A program made the translations under genes and the position numbers. The notes under the pieces are model-generated. The model searched no databases, was not told where the DNA came from, and was given only the letters and a program-made list of their open reading frames with translations. This document shows, one piece after another, positions 48,950-57,269 of a stretch of DNA of 64,000 nt. The stretch comes from Minisyncoccus sp041650175 (GTDB lineage Bacteria > Patescibacteriota > Minisyncoccia > Minisyncoccales > Minisyncoccaceae): NCBI GenBank assembly GCA_041650175.1, contig JBAZLS010000002.1:1-64000 (forward strand). Direction: 5' to 3'. Position 1 is the stretch's first letter; every line of letters begins with the position of its first letter.

Positions 48950-51922
48950 ATGAGTAATGAAGAAAAGATATTAGAATTTTGGGAAAAAGAAGATGTTTTC
49001 CATAAATCAATAAAAAATAGAGAAGGTGCGGAATATTATAGCTTTTACGATGGTCCGCCTTTTGCAACTGGAAAGCCTCATTACGGACATATTCTTGCGA
49101 CAACTATCAAAGATAGCGTTTTACGTTTTTGGACAATGAAAGGATATCAGATTCCTCGTCGTGTCGGTTGGGATTGCCATGGCTTGCCAATAGAAAACTT
49201 GATTGAAAAAGAACTTAATATCAAAAGCAAGAAACAGATTGAAGAAATGGGAATTGAAAAGTTCAATAATGCTTGCCGTAGTTCTGTTTTTACTTGCGTT
49301 TCCGATTTTCAAGAAACATTAAAAAGAGTCGGCAGATGGGCAGATTATTCCGAAAGTTATTCTACAATGGATAATAACTATATCGAATCTGTTTGGTGGG
49401 TACTAAAACAGCTTTGGGGAAAAGGCTTAATAGAAAAAAACTATCGTGTTTCTCCATATTGTCCAAGATGCGCCACTACAATTTCTAATTTCGAAGTAAA
49501 TCAAGGCTATAAAGAAACAAGAGATAAATCTGTTTATGTAAAGTTCAAAATTATTGGACATGAAAAACTGAAAGACGTTTTCTTTTTGGTTTGGACAACT
49601 ACTCCTTGGACATTGCCAGGAAATATTGCCTTAGCTGTTAATGAAAAATTAGATTATTGTTTAGTCGAAAATAACAACGAAAAATATATCTTAGCAAAAA
49701 ATAGACTAGCAATACTAGAAGGAGAAATAAACACTATCAAAGAAATCAAGGGAAAGGATTTAGTCGGAATTGCTTATGAGCCAATGTTTAATTATCTTGC
49801 ATTGCAAGACATTAATGGAATTAAAAATTGCTTCAAAATTTTTGCCGGAAATGATTTTGTAACCGACAACGATGGTTCGGGTATCGTCCATATCAACCCA
49901 ATGCATGGAGAAGATGATTTTCAATTAGCAAAAACAAATAACTTGCCTCATTTCCATCTTGTTGACGAAGAAGGAAAATTTAACGCTAATGTTAAGGATT
50001 TTGCAAACGAAAATGTTAAAGAGGCTGATCCAAAAATTATAAATTATCTGAAAGAAAAAGGAATAGTTTATAAAGAAGAATTAATTATCCATGAATATCC
50101 TTATTGCTGGCGATGTGATTCTCCTTTACTTTATTATGCTGTTGATAGCTGGTATGTGCTAGTCACAAAAATAAAAGATAAATTGATTGCTAATAATCAA
50201 AAAACTCACTGGGTTCCAGAACATCTCAAGAATGGGCGTTTTGGCAAATGGTTAGAAGGAGCTCGAGATTGGGATTTTGTTCGAAGGAGGTTTTGGGGGT
50301 CTCCTGTTCCAATTTGGGAGTGTAAAGAATGCAGCGAAAAACTATGTATCGGAAGTATAGAAGAAATTAAAAAATATCAGATTTCAGATTCAGACTTAAC
50401 TGATTTGCATCGTCCTTTTATTGATAAGATAAAATTAAAATGTCCAAAATGTGGTAAAGAAATGGAAAGGGTGGAAGGTGTTTTTGATTGTTGGTTTGAA
50501 TCTGGTTCGATGCCCTATGCGCAATGGCATTATCCTTTTGAAAATAAAGAGCTAGTAGAAAAAACTTTTCCTGCTGATTTTATCGCTGAAGGCTTAGATC
50601 AAACAAGAGGATGGTTCTACACATTAGATGTGCTTGCGACTGCGCTTACGCTAGATAATATCGGGTTTGGAATAGATAAGCCTGCTTTCAAGAATGTTAT
50701 TACTAACGGTTTAGTTTTAGATGATAGGGGGAGAAAGCTAAGCAAAAAGTTAAAAAATTATCCAGACCCAGCAGATGTATTTAATAAATATGGAGCTGAT
50801 TCTTTACGCTATTTTCTTTTATCATCTACTAATATCGGAGAAGAATATCGTTTTTCAGAAGATAAAGTAAAAGAAGTTTGGCGTAATGTGATTCTGAGTT
50901 TGGAGAATTGTTTCAAGTTCTATGAAACATATATCCCAAAAGATAAAAAAATTGTTCCTTCCTCCGATTCAAATAATGTTTTGGACAAATGGATAATTGG
51001 AAGGATTGAAGCGTTAAACTTTGGCGTCAATAAATTTATGCAAGAGTATGATTTGACTCGAGCAACAAGATTATTTGGAGGAGGACAAGTAGAAGGAGGG
51101 TTAGAAGCTGCAGAAGTTGAGATTAAATGGGAGAATTATTCAATGGGAGCATTTATTGATGACCTATCAAATTGGTATATTAGAAGATCTAGGAAAAGAT
51201 TTCAAAAACCAGAAAACGAAGAAGAACGAAATGAAGCAATGAAAACATTACATTATGTTTTATTGAAAATGGCTAAACTAATTGCACCTTTCACGCCTTT
51301 TATTGCAGAAGATTTATATCAGAAATTAAAATCAGAGGGGGATCCAATCAGTGTCCATCTTTGCGATTATCCAGTACCAGATGAAAAAGTTCTAAATGCT
51401 GATTATTATAATATTTATCAAGATATGTCTTTTGCGCGAGAATTCGTTGCCTTAGCTTTAGCAAAAAGATCAGAAATCGGTATTAAAGTTCGCCAACCTT
51501 TAGCTTCTGTTTCTGCTCCATCTCGTTTTGAGGGAGGAATATGTTTTAAGAACAATCAAAAAGAACTTTTTGATATTATAAAAGAAGAAGTTAATGTTAA
51601 GGAAATTTTAGTTAAGAATGAGGCCAATAATTCTATTATTTTTGACACAGAACTCACGGAAGAATTAAAAGAAGAAGGCTATTTAAGAGAAATTATCCGT
51701 CATATTCAACAAGCAAGGAAGGAGATGCATTTAATCCCCGAAGATACAATTAATGTTTATTATGCTAGCAAATTGTTGTCTCCATTTATTGAGAAAAATA
51801 AAGAATATTTAGCAAAAGAAGTCTTAGCAAAAGAATTCATACCTGAAGATAATATTATTGATGCTAAGCAGATTAATTTGGAAGAAAATAAGACTGTTAT
51901 TTTTAATATAAAAGTTGTATAA
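48950..51922 (+). CDS. ileS: Isoleucyl-tRNA synthetase, eukaryote-like type 2
   Basis: 990 residues. HIGH is HYGH in 'PPFATGKPHYGHILATTIKD', and KMSKS is KLSKKLKNYPDP, whose 'LKNYPDP' extension is typical of type 2 (eukaryotic-like) IleRS. The CP1 editing domain contains 'VWTTTPWTLPGN'. The C-terminal zinc-binding tail of type 1 enzymes is absent. Type 2 IleRS is often less sensitive to mupirocin. Confidence 0.96.
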   Translation: MSNEEKILEFWEKEDVFHKSIKNREGAEYYSFYDGPPFATGKPHYGHILATTIKDSVLRFWTMKGYQIPRRVGWDCHGLPIENLIEKELNIKSKKQIEEMGIEKFNNACRSSVFTCVSDFQETLKRVGRWADYSESYSTMDNNYIESVWWVLKQLWGKGLIEKNYRVSPYCPRCATTISNFEVNQGYKETRDKSVYVKFKIIGHEKLKDVFFLVWTTTPWTLPGNIALAVNEKLDYCLVENNNEKYILAKNRLAILEGEINTIKEIKGKDLVGIAYEPMFNYLALQDINGIKNCFKIFAGNDFVTDNDGSGIVHINPMHGEDDFQLAKTNNLPHFHLVDEEGKFNANVKDFANENVKEADPKIINYLKEKGIVYKEELIIHEYPYCWRCDSPLLYYAVDSWYVLVTKIKDKLIANNQKTHWVPEHLKNGRFGKWLEGARDWDFVRRRFWGSPVPIWECKECSEKLCIGSIEEIKKYQISDSDLTDLHRPFIDKIKLKCPKCGKEMERVEGVFDCWFESGSMPYAQWHYPFENKELVEKTFPADFIAEGLDQTRGWFYTLDVLATALTLDNIGFGIDKPAFKNVITNGLVLDDRGRKLSKKLKNYPDPADVFNKYGADSLRYFLLSSTNIGEEYRFSEDKVKEVWRNVILSLENCFKFYETYIPKDKKIVPSSDSNNVLDKWIIGRIEALNFGVNKFMQEYDLTRATRLFGGGQVEGGLEAAEVEIKWENYSMGAFIDDLSNWYIRRSRKRFQKPENEEERNEAMKTLHYVLLKMAKLIAPFTPFIAEDLYQKLKSEGDPISVHLCDYPVPDEKVLNADYYNIYQDMSFAREFVALALAKRSEIGIKVRQPLASVSAPSRFEGGICFKNNQKELFDIIKEEVNVKEILVKNEANNSIIFDTELTEELKEEGYLREIIRHIQQARKEMHLIPEDTINVYYASKLLSPFIEKNKEYLAKEVLAKEFIPEDNIIDAKQINLEENKTVIFNIKVV

Positions 51923-51959
51923 TAGTTGTATAATATAAGAAATTTTTACTTTTTTAAAA

Positions 51960-52316
51960 ATGGAACAGCTTTTTCCAATAGAAAAACCAAGCAAAAGCGG
52001 TAGTATCGGAGCTCATCGGTCAGAAGGTGGAGCTTTTGAATATAAAAAAAATAAAAAGGAAGGGAAAAAAGAAAAAAAATTCGGCTGGTCTTTTGGCGTT
52101 GCAGAAAAACCAGGACAAAAAAATGAAAGAGAGGAAAAAAGCAAGTATATGGGATCGCTTTCAAACATTAAAGACAAGGCAACTGGCCGTAATACGAAAT
52201 ACAAAGACAGCGTTGTAAAGCCTTGGGATTTTAATGCTGTTAGAAGTGACCCATCTCAGAGCCAGTATGGGAATGCGCTTGCTAATTTAAAAAACAGTGT
52301 TAAGGGAAAAGAATAA
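51960..52316 (+). CDS. Basic, low-complexity protein of unknown function
   Basis: 118 residues, rich in Lys, Gly and Ser, no hydrophobic segment. 'GAHRSEGGAFEYKKNKKEGKKEKKFGWSFGVAEKPGQKN' and 'GRNTKYKDSVVKPWDFNAVRSDPSQSQYGNALANLKNS'. It looks largely disordered. No family recognised. It precedes the DUF11-like surface protein by 7 nt. Confidence 0.6.
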   Translation: MEQLFPIEKPSKSGSIGAHRSEGGAFEYKKNKKEGKKEKKFGWSFGVAEKPGQKNEREEKSKYMGSLSNIKDKATGRNTKYKDSVVKPWDFNAVRSDPSQSQYGNALANLKNSVKGKE

Positions 52317-52323
52317 TACCATT

Positions 52324-53943
52324 ATGAATAAAAAATTAATATTTATTATTAGCTCAGTAATTCTAGTTTTAGTATTGTTTTTCTTTTGGCAAAAAATGGC
52401 GTTTGATAAGGGGATTTTAAAATTGGAAATAATAGGACCAGATAAGGTAGACGTAGGAGAAGAATTTGAATATGTAGTCAAATATAAAAATAATGGATCA
52501 ATTAATTTAGAAAATCCTGAAATGATTTTCAGTTATCCAAATGGGGCTATTGTTGATAATGGCGTAAAAATCAAAAAGGTTACTTCCGATGAGCTGGGGG
52601 GAACTATATATCCGGGACAGGAAAGAACAATGAAATTTGTTGCAAGGCTCTTAGGCAAAGAGGGTGAATTAAAAAAGGCAGAAGTCAAAGTTAATTTTCA
52701 GCCTCAAGATTTAAAAGTCAGGAACGAAACCAGCAGTTCATTTTCAACTGTACTTGATAAATTACCCTTATCTTTAAGCCTTGATATTCCTCAAAAATCT
52801 GGAGCTGGCAGGCCGATTACAGTCAAAATTTCCTATTCTTCAAGCGTTTCGTATCCATTAAAAGATTTATCATGTTCAATCGAATATCCAGAAGCTTTCC
52901 AATTTGTTTCAGCTAAGCCAAAAGGAATGGATGATAAACAATGGGATATTCCAATACTGAATGAATCAGACGGAGGGAAAATAGAAATATCTGGCATCCT
53001 AAATGGAAATCCGCAAGATCAAAAAGTATTTAAAGCAAAAATAGGTGTTTGGCAAGATGGTAATTTTATAGTGCTTAAAGAAGCAAACCGAGGCGTTGCC
53101 ATTATCGCTCCTTCAGTACAATTTACAGAAAAGATTAATAATCAAGAAGGATATACAGTAAATATGGGGGATAGGCTTCATTATGAAATATCTTTTCGAA
53201 ATGTTGGCGAAGAAGCAATGAAAGATTTAGCGCTTATAATAAAACTTGAAGGTAGCGGACTTGACTATAATTCTATTCAAGCAGGAGAAGGGGTTTACCA
53301 GAAAGGAGATAATTCTCTTATATGGGATGGCAATCAAATTTCCGAACTCCAAGATTTTTCGATAAATACTGAAGGCAAAGTAGAATTTTGGATTTCTACA
53401 AATAAAAAATGGGCAATGAAAAGCCAAGGAGACAAGAATCCTTTTATAAAAACAAAAATAACTTTAGGACAAATAAAGCAGGAATTTTTGAATAAAATAA
53501 ATTCTTCATTATCTGCAACTCAAAGTATTCGAACCGATAGCAAGATTTTTAATGATTCTGGACCAATGCCAGTGACGGCTTATGAAAAAACAACATTTAC
53601 AGTTGAATGGGCAGCGAAAAATAATTACAATGATGTTACTAATGCTAAAATGACCACTGTTCTTCCAGGAGGTGTAAGATTTATAGAAGGGCAGACAAAA
53701 GTTCCTGACGGGACTAAAATTTTTTATGATGAAGGAACTAGGCAATTAACGTGGGAAATTGGTTCGCTTGAAGCTGGCACAGGAATATTTAATGAAGGAA
53801 AAAGTTGCGCTTTCCAATTATCAATTAATCCAGAAACAGTAGACACAGATGTATTATTAATTGGTTCATCACAATTATCAGGAACAGATCTTTGGACGAA
53901 TAGTAATTTAATTACTAATACTGATCCAAATTATAGTAAATAA
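52324..53943 (+). CDS. Membrane-anchored extracellular protein with DUF11-like repeats
   Basis: 539 residues from the ATG giving MNKKLIFIISSVILVLVLFFFW, an N-terminal membrane anchor with a short cytoplasmic end. The exterior part has beta-sandwich repeats: 'GPDKVDVGEEFEYVVKYKNNGSINLENPEMIFSYPNG', 'YTVNMGDRLHYEISFRNVGEEAMKDLALIIKLEG', 'VTAYEKTTFTVEWAAKNNYNDVTNAKMTTVLPGGV'. These are typical of DUF11/conserved-repeat domains. Probably a cell-surface stalk or adhesion protein. Same transcript as the pilin-like gene. Confidence 0.85.
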   Translation: MNKKLIFIISSVILVLVLFFFWQKMAFDKGILKLEIIGPDKVDVGEEFEYVVKYKNNGSINLENPEMIFSYPNGAIVDNGVKIKKVTSDELGGTIYPGQERTMKFVARLLGKEGELKKAEVKVNFQPQDLKVRNETSSSFSTVLDKLPLSLSLDIPQKSGAGRPITVKISYSSSVSYPLKDLSCSIEYPEAFQFVSAKPKGMDDKQWDIPILNESDGGKIEISGILNGNPQDQKVFKAKIGVWQDGNFIVLKEANRGVAIIAPSVQFTEKINNQEGYTVNMGDRLHYEISFRNVGEEAMKDLALIIKLEGSGLDYNSIQAGEGVYQKGDNSLIWDGNQISELQDFSINTEGKVEFWISTNKKWAMKSQGDKNPFIKTKITLGQIKQEFLNKINSSLSATQSIRTDSKIFNDSGPMPVTAYEKTTFTVEWAAKNNYNDVTNAKMTTVLPGGVRFIEGQTKVPDGTKIFYDEGTRQLTWEIGSLEAGTGIFNEGKSCAFQLSINPETVDTDVLLIGSSQLSGTDLWTNSNLITNTDPNYSK

Positions 53944-53948
53944 AGCTT

Positions 53949-54344
53949 ATGCAAGAAATATTTAGCCCTTCGAGACTTATTACTTTCGGTCTTATATTTT
54001 TATTCTTTTTTTCAATTCCTGTTTTTACAATTATACAGATTCAAAAAGCTGATAATGAAAAAAAGATAAAGTATGATTTAAGGCAATTAGAATCATGGGC
54101 GCAAGTTTATAAGATGAAAAATGGAAACCTCAAAGGATTTGATGATGATGTTGAAATAAAAATGATTAAAATAGATTTAGTTTCAAATACAGGAAATCCA
54201 GTCGAAATTAATTTTGATGATAACTATGAAGTATATTGCATTAAAGCAATAAAAAACAGCAAGACTTATTGTATTGATGATACGGGATATTTAGTAGAAG
54301 ATGGTTTTGATTGCAAGCCAGGAATAGGTGTTTGTAAGCAATAA
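53949..54344 (+). CDS. Pseudopilin-like small secreted protein
   Basis: 131 residues. One N-terminal hydrophobic helix ('LITFGLIFLFFFSIPVFTIIQIQKA') is followed by 'NEKKIKYDLRQLESWAQVYKMKNGNLKGF', which resembles the post-helix region of type II pseudopilins. A C-terminal Cys-containing beta part follows ('VYCIKAIKNSKTYCIDDTGYLVEDGFDCKPGIGVC'). There is no recognisable prepilin peptidase site, so it may be anchored uncleaved. Four Cys suggest disulfides outside the cell. Confidence 0.65.
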   Translation: MQEIFSPSRLITFGLIFLFFFSIPVFTIIQIQKADNEKKIKYDLRQLESWAQVYKMKNGNLKGFDDDVEIKMIKIDLVSNTGNPVEINFDDNYEVYCIKAIKNSKTYCIDDTGYLVEDGFDCKPGIGVCKQ

Positions 54345-54372
54345 AATTGCTTGATTAAAAATAGTATTTCGT

Positions 54373-54404
54373 AAAAAGATGCGAATTAAGCATCTTTTTT
54401 TATT
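54373..54404. terminator. Bidirectional terminator between the pilin-like gene and cysS
   Basis: AAAAAGATGC-GAATTAA-GCATCTTTTT, 10-bp stem with A and T tracts; the cysS stop is inside the loop. Confidence 0.85.
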
Positions 54405-55855
54405 TGTTTTATGACTGTTTGTTTTTCCGAGTCTTCAATTAGCCACCCCTTGTCTAATATTTCTGCTCTAATTTTATCAGCTAGTTGCCAATCTTTTTCA
54501 TTTCTTGCATTTTCTCTTTTTTCAATCAAATCAGTTATTTCTTTTGGAATATCACCTAAATTTTCACTTAATATAGGCAATCCTTCATCGTTTAGTGTTT
54601 TTAAAATGTATTTCCCAAATTTACTTTTATCAAAATCAATATCAACTATTCTAAGTCCAAATATTTTATCAAACACAAGTAGTAATGAATATTTTTCGAA
54701 ATCAGTTAAATCTTTATCTTTCAATGATTCCCAGCATAGCGCTAAAGCGCTTGGGATATTCAAATCATCATTTATTAAGGATAAAAATGTTTCTTTATAA
54801 TTATTAAAGTTATTTCCAAGTTCAGTCTTTTTACTTTTTTTGAGGTCAGTTGCTTTTTCGTATAATTTTTCAAGTGCATTTTGCGAGAATTCAATACTTT
54901 CGTCGCTGAAATTCATTTTTTGCCTATAGTGCGTATTTAAGCATTGATATCGATAGGCGAGAGGACTGATTCCTTTATTTTTCAAATCAGTAATAGTAGT
55001 TATATTGCCAAGAGATTTACTCATTTTTCCATCTTTTACATTCAAGAATTCTCCATGCATCCAGTAGTTTGACATTATTTCACCATAAGCAGCCTCAGCT
55101 TGAGCAATTTCATTAGTATGATGTATAGAAACGTGGTCTATTCCTCCACAATGGATATCAAAAGGAATTCCAAGATTTTCTATACTCATCACTACGCATT
55201 CAGTATGCCAGCCAGGGAAACCGATTCCCCAAGGAGATTCCCATTCCATCTGTCTTTTTTCATTCTTTGGGCTGAACTTCCATAGTGCAAAATCAGTTGG
55301 ATTTTTCTTTTCTTTTACTTCGTCAATCCTTCCTCGAAGTTCGGTTTTTTCTTTTTCTCCCCATAGTCTTCCGTATTTTTTTAATTTGGAAGTATCAAAA
55401 TAAATTCCATCTGAAATAATATAAGTATACCCCTTTTGCTCTAAGGTTTTTATTAATTCTATCTGTTCTTTTATGGTATCGGTTGCTTTTACTAAGATAG
55501 TAGGATCACTAATATTTAGCAATTTCAAATCCCTTAAAAATTGAGCAGTATAAAATTCAGCAATTTCCCAAACAGTTTTTTGCTCTTGTCTTGCTCCTTT
55601 TTCAAGCTTATCTTCACCAGAATCTGAATCAGAAGTTAAGTGTCCGACATCGGTAATGTTCATCACATGTTTTACATCATATCCATTAAAAGTTAACACC
55701 CTTTTAAGAATATCTTCAAAAATATATGTCCTAAGATTTCCAACATGAGCAAACCAATAAACAGTTGGCCCACAAGTATATAATCCAACTTTTTTTGGAA
55801 CAATAGATTTAAACTCTTCCTTTTTCTTCGTGAGCGTATTATAAAATTGAATCAT
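54386..55855 (-). CDS. cysS: Cysteinyl-tRNA synthetase
   Basis: 489 residues. The HIGH motif reads HVGN in 'YTCGPTVYWFAHVGNLRTYIFEDIL', and KMSKS is intact in 'VKDGKMSKSLGNITT'. Zinc ligands are in 'CGPTVY', 'GWHTECVVMS', 'DIHCGGIDHVSIHHTNEIAQ'. It charges tRNA-Cys. It lies downstream of cysK on the same strand, separated by element E, so cysK read-through under cysteine shortage might also raise cysS (inference). Confidence 0.96.
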   Translation of the reverse strand: MIQFYNTLTKKKEEFKSIVPKKVGLYTCGPTVYWFAHVGNLRTYIFEDILKRVLTFNGYDVKHVMNITDVGHLTSDSDSGEDKLEKGARQEQKTVWEIAEFYTAQFLRDLKLLNISDPTILVKATDTIKEQIELIKTLEQKGYTYIISDGIYFDTSKLKKYGRLWGEKEKTELRGRIDEVKEKKNPTDFALWKFSPKNEKRQMEWESPWGIGFPGWHTECVVMSIENLGIPFDIHCGGIDHVSIHHTNEIAQAEAAYGEIMSNYWMHGEFLNVKDGKMSKSLGNITTITDLKNKGISPLAYRYQCLNTHYRQKMNFSDESIEFSQNALEKLYEKATDLKKSKKTELGNNFNNYKETFLSLINDDLNIPSALALCWESLKDKDLTDFEKYSLLLVFDKIFGLRIVDIDFDKSKFGKYILKTLNDEGLPILSENLGDIPKEITDLIEKRENARNEKDWQLADKIRAEILDKGWLIEDSEKQTVIKQIKKDA

Positions 55856-55904
55856 ATATTTTTAGATTTAGTAATATTTTTGCTTTACAAAACTACATTT
55901 AAAA

Positions 55905-55921
55905 GATTGCGAAGCAATCTA
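55905..55921 (-). repeat. Small hairpin after element E
   Basis: AGATTGC-GAA-GCAATCT, the core of the REP-like family. The same position relative to element C holds AGATTGC-GTA-GTAATCT (26984-27000). Confidence 0.6.
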
Positions 55922-55942
55922 CCATATTCCACTCCTTTCACA

Positions 55943-56143
55943 TCTTCGGCAAATTAAAATTTCACTTGCACAATTCGTTTTGTCATTTCTTTTTCGTCGC
56001 CTTCTTGCCCGCCTTTGGAGGGTTGCGCTTCCGCCAGTTGGCGGATGAGCGCAAACAGTTAAATTTCTAGTAAGAAATTTATGTCGACGAAAAAGGAATG
56101 ACAAAAAAAGAATTGCTTTCCATTTCAAATTTTGCATGTTCCT
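55943..56143 (-). repeat. Three-way-junction palindromic element, copy E
   Basis: The closing arms (55981-55999 and 56085-56103, TGTCATTTC.../...GAATGACA) pair with one mismatch and differ in sequence from the other copies. The TAGNAA hairpin is AAATTTC-TAGTAA-GAAATTT. The second hairpin is enlarged to TGCGCT-TCCGCC-AGTT-GGCGGA-TGAGCGCA and preceded by a G/C-rich insert. It starts 6 nt after the cysK stop codon, in its 3' UTR. Confidence 0.8.
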
Positions 56144-56148
56144 TTTTT

Positions 56149-57009
56149 CTATATGTAACGTTCTCCTCGGTCGGGGAATACTGTAACGATTACTTTTCCA
56201 GGATTTTTCTTTCCAACTTCTAATGCAGCATACATAGATGCGCCGGAGCTAGGCCCCACTAGAATACCTTTGCTACTAGCCAGGTAATCCCTTCCCACAA
56301 GAGATTGTTCTTCGGTCAGTTCACACATCTCATCTATTAATTTTTCGTCCATCACAGGAGGGACAAATCCTTCTTTGATTGATTTTATTCCTTCTATAAT
56401 TTCGTGACCTACTTGCGGTATTACTCCGATAATTTTAATATCAGGATATTTTTCCTTTAGTTTTCTTGCAATTCCAGTTATTGTACCGCCAGTCCCTATA
56501 CCTGCGACAAAAAAATCAATTTGTGGTTCTTCTCCTTCTATCTGTTCTACGATTTCCTTTCCAGTTCCCTCATAATGAGCAACTACATTATTTTCATTTT
56601 CATATTGGTTCAAGTATACTAGTTTTTCACCATTTTTAATCTTTTCTTTTATTTCTGGAATAATATCTTGTCTTAATCTATCATCAAAAACTACTTTTCC
56701 TCCAAATTTTTCTATTATTTTAATTTTTCCTTTAGAAGTATTTGATGTAGTTATTACTTTTATATTATAACCTTTTGCAGCCGCAATCATAGCCATTGCA
56801 ATACCAGTGTTTCCGCTTGTAACTTCAATCAATGTATCTCCCTTTTTCAATACTCCTTGCTTTTCTGCCGCTTCAATCATTGCGAGAGCAGCTCTATCTT
56901 TTATAGATCCTCCAGGATTAAAACCTTCAAGTTTTGCATATATCTTCGCAGGAAATTCTTCAATTTTTAACATTGGAGTATTCCCGATTAATTCTAAAAA
57001 TGTTTTCAT
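56149..57009 (-). CDS. cysK: Cysteine synthase (O-acetylserine sulfhydrylase)
   Basis: 286 residues. PLP-binding Lys37 is in 'GFNPGGSIKDRAALAMIE', 'EVTSGNTGIAMAMIAAAKGY' is the Asn loop, and 'AGIGTGGTITGIARKLKE' binds the PLP phosphate. 'LVGPSSGASMYAAL' is near the C terminus. It makes cysteine from O-acetylserine and sulfide; no cysE is visible in the window. Expression appears controlled by the upstream Cys-codon leader and terminator/antiterminator. Element E follows the stop. Confidence 0.94.
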   Translation of the reverse strand: MKTFLELIGNTPMLKIEEFPAKIYAKLEGFNPGGSIKDRAALAMIEAAEKQGVLKKGDTLIEVTSGNTGIAMAMIAAAKGYNIKVITTSNTSKGKIKIIEKFGGKVVFDDRLRQDIIPEIKEKIKNGEKLVYLNQYENENNVVAHYEGTGKEIVEQIEGEEPQIDFFVAGIGTGGTITGIARKLKEKYPDIKIIGVIPQVGHEIIEGIKSIKEGFVPPVMDEKLIDEMCELTEEQSLVGRDYLASSKGILVGPSSGASMYAALEVGKKNPGKVIVTVFPDRGERYI

Positions 57010-57055
57010 AATTTTTTAAGTATTTATTGTTTTTATTGTAATATATTTTAATTAA

Positions 57056-57127
57056 ATAAAAAATCCCCATAAGGGATTCAGTTTAATGTTTGAAAATAAT
57101 CAAAAACTAATCCCTTTGTAAGGATTT
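57056..57127 (-). promoter_or_regulatory. Transcription attenuator of cysK (terminator/antiterminator switch)
   Basis: Reading the minus strand: segment 1 AATCCTT (about 57125-57119), segment 2 AAGGGATT (57116-57109), segment 3 AATCCCTT (57078-57071), segment 4 GGGGATT (57068-57062) and six T residues. 1:2 and 3:4 form hairpins, 3:4 with the T run being an intrinsic terminator. 2:3 is a perfect 8-bp alternative that blocks the terminator. Segment 2 spans the leader-ORF stop codon, as in trp-type attenuators. Confidence 0.85.
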
Positions 57128-57172
57128 CATACTACAACAACATAATGTAATAGCAACTTGTTTCATGATCAT
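57107..57172 (-). CDS. cysK leader peptide with three consecutive Cys codons
   Basis: 21 codons plus TAG. From the second ATG it reads MKQVAITLCCCSMKSLQRD. The TGT TGT TGT run is at 57142-57134. A ribosome stalled there for lack of Cys-tRNA would cover segment 1 and free segment 2 to form the antiterminator. A ribosome that reaches the stop covers segment 2 and lets the terminator form. The promoter places the transcription start at about the first ATG, so the leader is itself leaderless. Confidence 0.8.
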   Translation of the reverse strand: MIMKQVAITLCCCSMKSLQRD

Positions 57173-57179
57173 TAAACTT

Positions 57180-57208
57180 ATATTATCTTTTTATGCTTTC
57201 AGTGTCAA
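57180..57208 (-). promoter_or_regulatory. Promoter of the cysK leader
   Basis: On the minus strand TTGACA, 17 bp, TAATAT. Confidence 0.8.
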
Positions 57209-57269
57209 GAAACCTTTTATTTTTTAGTCAAGTTGCTTTTTATCCTTAAAAATAATAGAATATTTATAT

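Noticed and set aside
57040..57240. T-box riboswitch upstream of cysK
   Set aside because: No T-box consensus or specifier-loop fold. The Cys-codon leader ORF explains the arrangement.
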